DNA from: Mucidula mucida
Taxonomy: Eukaryota; Basidiomycota; Agaricomycetes; Agaricales; Physalacriaceae
Direction of reading: 5' to 3'
Assembly (NCBI GenBank): GCA_015501055.1
Contig: JADNYV010000024.1
Location: 1 to 64,000, forward strand
DNA length: 64,000 nucleotides
Part shown: positions 55,631-64,000 of the stretch, piece after piece
Layout: every line of letters begins with the position of its first letter
Position numbering within the stretch: the stretch's first letter is position 1
Position numbers and translations under genes: made by a program
The notes under the pieces: model-generated
Told to the model about the DNA's origin: nothing
The model's input: the letters and a program-made list of their open reading frames with translations, nothing else
Databases searched by the model: none

Positions 55631-56966
55631 TTACCACACCTTGTGAGTCGCGGCTTTTTCGCTGTCCTCCCCAAAAATGTCGATATCCCAGCGAGGATTG
55701 TAAAAGTACGGGACGTTGTAGCGAGTGCGTCCGTCGGTCTTGACAATCCCACTGATCTTGTCCAGCGCCGCTTGGTCTAGCTCGACTTGCTGGAAGTTAG
55801 ACTGCGACATTGATGAGTGAAGGTCGAAAAATTCTGGGGTAAGGATATTACCTTGATGCGATCGGGGGTAACAGATTTGGGGATGACAGAGTAGCCTTTG
55901 GACACACCCCAGGCAATGAGGACCTGGGCGGTGGTAGCTTTGGCCTTTTCGGCAACCTCTGCGACAACCTTGTGGGCGATCACAGGCGTCTTGCCGGTAA
56001 GGTTCTGTCCGAGAGGACTGTACGCAGTTAGCTGACAGACGATGTTCAGTAATACGCGTATGAGCAATGAAAAAGAACCCATACGTGGATGTTCTTCTTG
56101 GCGCAGTACTCTATGAGATCATCCTGCACCAACAGGGGGTGAGCTTCGATCTGGTTGACAGCGCTACGCAGGAAGATCAATTATCTGTCCAGGACGAACG
56201 TTGAGCAAACTTACGGGACAACATCCGACGACTTTGCCAGCTCCTCAAGGTGCTTGACGGTAAAGTTGGAGACACCGACAGCCTTGACCTTGTTGGTCTT
56301 AAGCAGGGCGGTTACGGCTTTCCATGTGTCGGTAATGCTGGGGCCACCGACGTCAATGATGGCCTCCTCTCCTGAACCGTCAGCGCGTGCACGCTTGGGG
56401 CTGAGAGCCTGGCCGGGTTGGAAAGCGACAGGCCAGTGTATTAGGTACAGGTCGAGATAGTCGACACCAAGCTCTTTCAGCGTGTTGTCGAGATCAGCCT
56501 CGACGAGCTCGGGCCGATGAGAGTTGTTCCTGCAGCGAGATCATGCTTCAGAACATCGTCCAGATCGTGGGGCAGATCACCTACCAAAGCTTGGAAACGA
56601 GGAAAATTTCAGACCTGGGGACACCGGACGCCCTGATGCCCTCTGCAACCTGGCAAAGCGTGTCAAACAGCGATGAAGTCAGTATGAAAACACGTACCTC
56701 ATTCTGATTTTCGTAGCTGGGGAGGTCGTTAGAAACAAGAGACAAAAGGCAGGAGTTGCACCATACATAACAGCGGCATCGATATGCTTGTAACCGGCCT
56801 TCAAGGCGGTCTCGACGGCGCGCTCGACCTCACCAGGATTGGACTGCCAGGTCCCCAAGCCGATCTGGGGCTGATAACGACATGAACGACGCGTCGACGA
56901 GGAGCAGAAAGACAGACATACCATTTTGACGCCATTGTTGAGGGTGATGGACTTGTTGAACGACAT
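55631..56966 (-). CDS. Aldo-keto reductase (aldose reductase/Gcy1-Ypr1 type)
   Basis: [15 protein letters not shown] is followed, after an intron, by [34 protein letters not shown] (catalytic Asp and Tyr), [17 protein letters not shown] (Lys), and [18 protein letters not shown] (His). [39 protein letters not shown] and [20 protein letters not shown] (cofactor site) follow. The C-terminal loop ends ATHKVW. It would reduce aldehydes, including aldoses, with NADPH. With the polyol dehydrogenase, transporter and regulator this fits the first step of the oxidoreductive pentose pathway. The exons are short and intact. Confidence 0.9.
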
Positions 56967-58431
56967 GGTGGTGGAGAAGAAAGAAAGGATGGCGACTTGA
57001 ATGACGCCGTGACGCCATCCTTATAAAGCCGGGCAAATCCCATTGCCAATGGATTAACGGATCGGGGCAGATGCGATCCGGAAATACTGATCAGGAAATC
57101 TAGGATGTTGACGTGCGCCGGATATTGGTTGACGTCAAGGCCACACCGGAGTGTTGGGGAATGTCCTTCACAATCTTAACTGGAAGCCTCCAGCAATTTC
57201 TATTGCTACAGTCAGCTAACCAGGCTCATCGGTCTCACACGGGCCATGAAAATACACCAACAAATGATAATGGACCGTTTGGGTGAAGGCGGACCCGAAC
57301 GAGTGGTCATCTCGGTGAGTTCATGCGAGGACCTGAATAGGTTGAGCAAACCTACAACTCTGATCATGCACTCACGAAAGAGACCCAATTAACATTACCA
57401 AAGAAGTCACTTCTCGGAAGCAGAGACTTGAATGGAGGAACTAACCCACAGTGCACTTCCGTGGACGTCGCAAGGGTTACAGATTCAGAATTCAAGAAGC
57501 ACAACCAAAACTTAAGAAGGAAGGCGTGCGCCACAATTTGTAAATGAAATTTGAACAGGCGTCTGTTGGACAAAGAGGTGCACTTTGATAGAGCGGCAGA
57601 TCCTAGAGAAGCAACGGTGAAATTTTTGAACACTGAGTCCATTTCCCCATAGTGCGAAGAAGCTGCTGGTTTTCACTTCTTGAGCGTACATTATGATTGA
57701 TTACTATGGAATTCGTTCTGCAGTGCAAGCGTTGATCTATGGCGAACCTGGGCGGAGGTTTAGACATGGAGAAAATTGGAGGTCAGAGGACAAAGGTGAA
57801 GTTCTCACGCCTGTCCGGTCCGATCACCCGGAATGCTGCACGTCCCTTCAGTCTTGCTGGCATCTTACCTCTTCTGTCTTCTCGTATGGCTTGTATCCAG
57901 TCTCCTTTAACTCTAAATTTCTGCTACTCATCTATGTTTACAACTTTCTGCTTGGTGACTTTGCGTGCCCCTTTCAAAAAATATTGGGATTCTGTCTACA
58001 ATGTTATGATGACCCTCAACAAAGGTTGAAGAGGGCATCCTCGAGACCCGGAAGCACCGCAACAACTCAAGTTTAACGTTGACTTGGTTCCTCGCTCTAT
58101 TCCACGTCTGGATGCAATCGTTTACTTGGTCTCCCTTTGACCAGCACATGTCAGCGCTTCGCTCAGGGACGGATAGCACTTTGGCCACCCATGGTCCGTG
58201 CACAGCGACACTTTGTCGTGACTTTGACCGACTTGGGCTGCAATTCCATGTGCATCTATCACATCTTGACTAATGCGGTAGGTCGTTCTCAGGCAAAGAG
58301 CTGTCCTCTGGATGAGTATAAATATCAGAGCAGTGGGATTGCCCTCCCTCACTTGACCATCGTCTCCTTCGAGCTCACTGAACTCGAGATCACTTTCTGC
58401 ACTCCATATCCTACATACCAATCGTGCCGAG
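56967..58431. other. Region without a supported gene
   Basis: About 1.46 kb upstream of both flanking genes (they diverge). Frames near 57364-57642 (minus) and 57693-58076 (plus) have no motif or credible exon joins. Confidence 0.4.
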
Positions 58432-59846
58432 ATGCAAACTCGTTCATCCGATGCCATCACTGGCCCACAGACCCGCTCTCAGACACGCGCTGCCGAAGCC
58501 GTTAGCAGTGGCGCCAAGACGCGATCTCAGACGCGCGCTCTCAGCACTAAGCCCTCCGTGGGTAGAAAGATTCTTTCCGAAGGAAAGAAAGGTATCGTTA
58601 GTTCTCTCCCTTCTAGGACTACGTACTGAAGAAAATTTCAGCCTTCAATAGCATCAAGAAGTATGCTAAGAAGTCGAGAAAGGCGGGTAAAACTGGTCAG
58701 TCTTGTTGCTATCCTAACTCACTGCTGTCTCATCTCTCGTCTTAGCCAATGGTAGATCTTCCAAGGCCGCCTCGGTCTCAGAGAACATCGTTAAAGCAGC
58801 GGCGGAATCGATGGACCAGGATGAACGGAATTCAGCCAATATTGACAAACTGGTGTCCGAAGGCGTCAACTCTGTGGAAGAGCAAGAGGTCGCCGCCCTC
58901 CTCTCTCAAGTCGACGACGATACCATAGTACATCTCAATGATGGGAGTACGTTGCGTTCTAGGCAGCGCTTGTCCGTCACTTATCCTCCCTTTAGACTTG
59001 TCCGAGTCCTCGCCGGTTCCTTCTACGGAGGGCGAGGCCACGCTTAACAAGCGCAAGCGCGCAGATGATGACGAAGACGATAGCGAAAAGCCTGGCAAGA
59101 TCCCGAAGTTAGACGATGGAACGAGGGGTAAATTACCTTCAGTCGAGAGACGCTCTACTCACTTTGTCTTCTTTCAGTATCTAACGAAGCCTCTGGGTCC
59201 GGCTCTACGTCTACGTCTTCGAACTTGAAGCGTAAGCGTTCGGATGATGACCTCAGTGATGCACCGTCGGCGAAGACCATTCGCGGTGACGACGGATCAT
59301 CCATCGGTGAGTGCTTTTTCAAAGAAAAACAAGAGGAAAGCATTACTGATGCATAGTCTCTTCCAGCCTCTTCGTCGGGAGCGGGCTCCGTTCGGCTTCT
59401 ACCGCGATGCCTTCAGTTGTCTCAGCGCCAGCACCGACGTCCGCGCCTGTCCAGAATGTTGCCCCCATTCCTGCAGCGCCTATTGCAGTTATCCCACCTG
59501 CGCCTGTTCCCACTATTGCGGCATCCCTTCAGTTGCACCAGCACCAGTCCCGCCCAGGCAGTTGCTGCTATGCCAGCTCCCGTCCCCCCCAGGCAGTTGC
59601 TCCTGTGCCAACTCCCGTCCCGCCCCAGGCAGTTGCTCCTGTGCAGCTCCCGTCCCGCCCCAGGCAATTGCGCCTGTGTCAGCTCTCGTCCTCTCTGTCT
59701 TGCCGATGCCGGCTCCTACTCCGGTTGCTCCGGTGCCACAACCTGCACCTCATCCGAATGCCTTGGGGAGGACGCGCCACTTTCGTATTCCAGTGAAAGA
59801 CGTGTATACGGACCAGGATTTCGACATCCGCCAGTGGGAATACTAA
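58432..59846 (+). CDS. Nuclear-type low-complexity protein with Pro/Ala repeats
   Basis: The reading starts MQTRSSDAITGPQTRSQTRA, with a QTRSQTRA duplication, then FNSIKKYAKKSRKAGKT, EEQEVAALLSQVDDDTIVHL, and two basic-acidic motifs, NKRKRADDDEDDSEKPGKIP and LKRKRSDDDLSDAPSAKT, that fit nuclear localisation signals. The final part holds repeats of PVPPQAVAPVPxP at about 59530-59700. These are readable only with frame changes at several C-runs, and the protein resumes after them with APTPVAPVPQPAPHPNALGR and ends DQDFDIRQWEY. No domain recognised; probably a disordered nuclear protein. Five short introns. Confidence 0.6.
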
Positions 59847-60113
59847 TCGAATCGTGCTTTCTGTTTTTGTTGTCTTGTCTTTAGATTTTTTTCTTTGCGT
59901 TAGTTTCTCTGTTTGTCTGACCGTCCTAGAGTATCCAGTAGTGTTAGTGTAGTCTCGTCTCTAATCGCCAGTGGCTCTTGTATAATGATTATTCATCGGG
60001 GGGTTGCCACTCTGTGCACCCACCCTGATCCTTCTGTTTCCTCAAAGATGTGATTGGGATAAGGTTGACGCGTACAATATTGCACGATGTACAACTACCG
60101 TGTCTACAGTGAC
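59847..60113. other. Intergenic region between converging genes
   Basis: A T-rich 3' flank with no feature. Confidence 0.4.
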
Positions 60114-62022
60114 TCACACTTTAAACCCTCCTGTCAGTGCCATAACATTGTCCGGATCCACCCGCGCTTTGATCTCTCTTAATTCTTCAGATTATCGCCA
60201 AAAAGCCTCTCAACGGGGACGTCGTACAGTGCGTAGTTGAGATACGGCGAGGCCTCAGCAACACGACGTTGTCCATCAGCAGCAGCAACCCTTGTAAGTT
60301 GCTCTGCACTTTGGCGGATGCTATCAAGGAACAGCTCGTCTGTTGTCTCCGACACCCAGCTGTACTGTATGAGATCCGGGAACGAAACGATCTCGCGAGA
60401 TGGCGGCCACGCTGTCGGTGAGGTATTGTGCGACAAGTGATTAAACAAGAACGGTTCGACGCCGTAGCCCACAGTGGCTTCCGGTACCACTTGAGTTAGA
60501 CGCTTACCCCAGAACTGTTATTGCGTTGACAGTTGCTACGGAATCAGAGGAATGAAACAGCTTACAACCGTTTCGTTTATGATGGCCTGGAGGATTGCTC
60601 CCGAATGTTCCATTATGGGCACGGAGTGCAATATCGTTCTGGCAATAGAGATCATGATGAGATTCAAAATGGAGAACGAGCATTACCGGTTGTTCGGTCG
60701 ACCGCCAGAGCTCACGATACGTTTTCGTATGAGCGTCATTCCCAGTGGAGGGAACATTAAGGAAGTCGTCAAACAGTCCGTCAGGCGGCGCCGCGGCGTC
60801 GTAGAAGGTTAGGACTCCGACAGTCGTCTGGTAAAGAACATACAGCATGTCAAGTGTCTATGTCCATGATTAGGTTATTGGTAACTTACCTGACCGGCTG
60901 CGAAATTATGTATGATGTTGATTCCCGCTTTGGGGTCTGTCACCTCTTGGATAAAGCGGACAACAGCGGCATGTACAGCGTCTACTTGCTCAAGACTGTA
61001 TGCGAACAAACCGCCCCAGACTTGACCTTGAGGATAAGCTTGGAAGACGATCTTTGTTACGATGCCCTATTGCGAACCTTAGCGTCAGATCAGATGTTAC
61101 TCGACCCCTTCACAAACTCCTTACGAAGTTGTTCAGACTACCCTAGGGTTCAGGTAAGTATTGGGCTTCGCGTCATTGATGGCACTCACTCTGAGAGCGA
61201 AAAACAGGTCTGGGTCAGATTTATGCGTAATACGAGAAATCGTGCCACTAGGATCAACCAGCTCGAGCTCCACAATAGTATCAATGGTCAACCCGTGCTG
61301 ATTCGTTAGCCACGAATACCCTGTTCCAGTTGTCAAATGTGCTCTGACTACGACGTTAGAGATACATACCGCCACCAAGAGAGAAACCAGAAACACCAAC
61401 GCCGGGAGTTCTTCCGCCCACCACATTAACGCCATACGTCTCGAGAGCAGCGTAGACATCCTCCCAGAGGAGACCGGGACCAACCGCAACAGTTTTGGAA
61501 GCAGCATCGTACTCAACCATTGACAGCCGGGAAAGCGCTATCTGAACGCCAGCTGTGTCCGCAAAACCTGGATTGCCATTATTCCCGCCAGCTTTCACCT
61601 GCAGTTGATTAACACGCGTCAAAGCAGAGGAACGCAAAGCCCTACGGCAAACGGGGTTCGCGTAGAACCTAGGATTCGAAGCTAAGGGGGAGCCAATAAG
61701 TGAACGACCCCGCAGACTACAGAGAAAATGACAGACAATTTTTCCAACGTCTTCTGCCGTCCCAGGTTCGACGCTGCACAAGGATGGTCGCATACATGCT
61801 TCAGACCAGTGATAGATATCTTTTGTGTAATCATTCGAGCCTTCAGTCAAAGTTCAGTCTCAGCACTACGCCGAACAGTCAAGGCGGAGAGTTACCTGGA
61901 TAATAAACGTCGCTAGAGCTGGAGATCGCATCCTTTATGAGCCGACACACATCTGCATCAGGGAGAGCCTGAGCCGCCGTCAAAGACAGTGTAAATGCCA
62001 CCAAGAAAAGTACTCGAGGCAT
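60114..62022 (-). CDS. Secreted FAD-linked oxidase of the BBE/FAD_binding_4 family
   Basis: MPRVLFLVAFTLSLTAAQAL is a signal peptide. DYTKDIYHWSEACMRPSLCS and VEPGTAEDVGKI lead to LRILGSTRTPFAVKAGGNNG and NPGFADTAGVQIALSRLSMV, then VVGGRTPGVGVSGFSLGGG and YSWLTNQHGLTIDTIVELEL. The C-terminal motif YLNYALYDVPVERLFGDNL is of the BBE type. The usual FAD-linking His in GGH is Asn here (AGGNNG), so covalent attachment at that site is doubtful. A base lost near 60184-60186 puts a stop after DNLKN; restoring it gives ELREIKARVDPDNVMALTGG and a proper stop at 60114-60116. Related enzymes oxidise sugars or alkaloids; the substrate is unknown. Confidence 0.85.
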
Positions 62023-63309
62023 GAGTACGTTTGGAAGACAAGCATGGTGGAAGCTTCATGCAAATATATGTACAATGTTCCAGGATCGGTCTGTGGCGGA
62101 CCCTGTTGGTCGGAGGCGCACAAAGCCCAAAATACCATAATATTATGGTTGATCTTCGTACATGAGTGAGGCTCACTATCCCCGCGCCTCCCCGCTCGAA
62201 TGTTTTAAAGCCTTCAAGAGAACTTTGCCCCTGCAGGCTGTTATCGGGTTGCTGCGCTTGACGGAAGGAACGTGGGACTAAAAAGGAAAAGGTCTGCCGA
62301 TGATCCGAAGTATGACAACAACCAGCGTCACGTTATCGTGCGCCTCAAAAATGACCATCCTCATAGTCGAGTTCACGAGACAGTACCGCAACTACTAGAG
62401 CCGCCCTCGCCAGGCTACCATCCACAAGGCAAGGTGAACACGGAGCTCCAGTCTTCCCTCAAGAAGCCCACTGGAAGATTATTGAGGAAACCTAATTTCC
62501 TCGTTATCTTGCCCAGCCGGAGACATCGAACGCCTGACTCGTCAGATTTCCTTCTTGTGCGCGTCGAGCTCACGAGACAGCCCAATTCGAGCCTGTGCTT
62601 GCTAGGAGGCTGCCAAAGAAGCACAATTGTCTCAGCCATTTCCTCGGCTGCGAAAATCGCCCGATCGCGACGGGCTTATGAACCTGCGGGTAACACTCAA
62701 TAGTTTTTCTAGTCGTTCGCCACCTGTTGATGACACAGTGATATGCAACGGACGCAATGCAAAAGAATCACATTGCCTCATACTCAATATAGGATTATGA
62801 TACTCTAGTCTTGTTTTTCCAATACGTTTCTCTGCCGTCGGCCGCGACTATACACTCGGAGGTTCTTGCTCTTCTGCTTCTACAGATCGCAACTGGGTTG
62901 CTAATGCTCTGCTGAGCAGCTAACTGGCCTACAGTTTCCTGTGTCATTTCTATCCAATCACATCGAAGTAACCGCACAAGTAGAATTCTACTTCAGGCCG
63001 GTGTTCGACTCAAACCCGTCAATGGTCAACTTGCTTAATAACGACACATACATCAGGCAAGTAGTGCGAGCTCTAGCATCGGGGAAAGAGAAATCGATTG
63101 AGAATTTCTAAGGGGTCTGGATCTATGGTCTTTGTCTGTCAATCTCACGTTGCAAGTCATGATTCCGACTCAAACAAGCCGAATCGCCTCTCCGACATTT
63201 GTACCTTCTACTAATGCACAATATATCATACAGAGCACTTCAATGCGACACGAGATCTCCGCGTTCAAGTTCGCATTACAAGTCCTGGAGCAATCCTACA
63301 TGTGAATGC
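62023..63309. other. Region without a supported gene
   Basis: A plus-strand open frame at about 62230-62703 (LKRKRSADDPKYDNNQRHVI and a Pro-rich part) has no ATG start and no recognised domain; it may be a remnant. The rest shows nothing. Confidence 0.4.
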
Positions 63310-63979
63310 TCAGGCACGCTTGAATCGAACGTGACATAAACGCTCACCTGGTGGACACGTTCCTTTAAACTCCTGCGCGCCTTCAGCGACGATTACACCA
63401 TTCAAAGCATCGCCTCGGATCCTCCCCCACGCATCCCAACTATTGACCACATCGTCTGCGCAGTACGCCACCCACAGATGAACGAGAGTGGCCTCGCCCT
63501 CACAAATACTGATCAACCGGAACTCTTCAATGTACGAATGATACGTGGCCACCTGCCCTCCACTTGGATCAGGGAATCTCGTCGGTATCTGGTTCACGTA
63601 GGCAATCATGGCCTCGGAGTCATCCTTGAAGACTCGCACGAGTCTTTCGTCGAACTGGAAACCTTGCATGCCTCCTTGGCGAGTAGCACCTATGGTGTTG
63701 TCTTCGCCGTAGTTCGTTGTATTGACGAAAGTCTGGAATGGCGATGACTGATATGACCACAGATGAGGAGGTCATACTCACATACCACTCAGCATGCTGA
63801 AAAGACCCGGTGAGGTTGTACATCCTTTCAAATGGTACTGTGAATTGGCCTTCCGTCACCAAGATACCCGGAAAGTAGCCTTCGGGGCATTTTGGGTCGA
63901 AGTCGGAACCAGCAAGTGCGACCTTGCATCCAAGGAGAACAAGTAAAGCGGGCAGGCGACGAAGCATTCCGGGGTTCAT
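63310..63979 (-). CDS. Small secreted protein of unknown function
   Basis: MNPGMLRRLPALLVLLGCKV then ALAG is a signal peptide. The mature part begins SDFDPKCPEGYFPGILVTEG, and after an intron at about 63700-63770 continues SSPFQTFVNTTNYGEDNTIG, FQFDERLVRVFKDDSEAMIA, VATYHSYIEEFRLISICEGE and AEGAQEFKGTCPPGERLCHV. About six cysteines, a predicted N-glycosylation site (NTTN, MYNLTG) and a length near 200 residues fit a secreted fungal protein. No family recognised. It lies at the right edge but appears complete, with the start at 63979. Confidence 0.65.
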
Positions 63980-64000
63980 TTACGAGAAAACGAAGTAGTC

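Noticed and set aside
62272..62703. Open frame starting with GTG
   Set aside because: Fungal nuclear genes start with ATG; no in-frame ATG precedes it and no family is recognised.

Overview
The window looks like nuclear DNA of a filamentous Basidiomycota fungus, most likely an Agaricomycete. Genes are closely spaced on both strands and split by many introns of about 50 bases. The content fits: a DUF6534 membrane protein, an F-box protein with a degenerate leucine-rich region, a Dal5-type permease, a Zn2Cys6 regulator, secreted carbohydrate enzymes and a chromodomain Ty3/Gypsy retrotransposon. I see no tRNA, rRNA or CRISPR.

Left part (1-31 kb): a partial unknown gene; a decayed gene with an E-x-K motif; a CHK2/Cds1 checkpoint kinase; a GPI-anchored GH18 chitinase; an HMG-box-like fragment; a C2H2 zinc-finger protein; a mitochondrial carrier; an F-box protein; an allantoate-type permease divergent from an amidohydrolase; a polysaccharide deacetylase; an aromatic aminotransferase-like enzyme; an ER FKBP divergent from an AFG1 ATPase; an aldo-keto reductase; and an FAD monooxygenase with a truncated copy beside it.

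Middle (31-39.3 kb): nested mobile DNA. A Helitron-type PIF1 helicase gene on the minus strand is split by a 6.5 kb Ty3/Gypsy chromovirus (LTRs of 529 bp, duplication GAGGG) and by a 244 bp MITE (duplication TA). Taking out each insert with one copy of its duplication rejoins the helicase frame exactly. The retroelement carries an 11-nt match between its predicted RNA 5' end and its primer-binding site, the signature of Tf1/sushi-type self-priming.

Right part (40-64 kb): the DUF6534 protein, an unknown gene, an NmrA-like protein and a DUF1593 hydrolase. Then comes a block that reads as a possible pentose or polyol catabolic cluster: an L-arabinitol/xylitol-type dehydrogenase divergent from a sugar transporter, followed by a Zn2Cys6 activator and an aldose-reductase-type enzyme. 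A nuclear Pro/Ala-repeat protein, a BBE-type FAD oxidase and a small secreted protein finish the window.

A theme running through the window is single-base loss, mostly next to homopolymers, which breaks otherwise well conserved reading frames in host genes and in the young retroelement. This looks more like residual assembly error than true pseudogenes, so many breaks noted below should be checked against reads before being believed.
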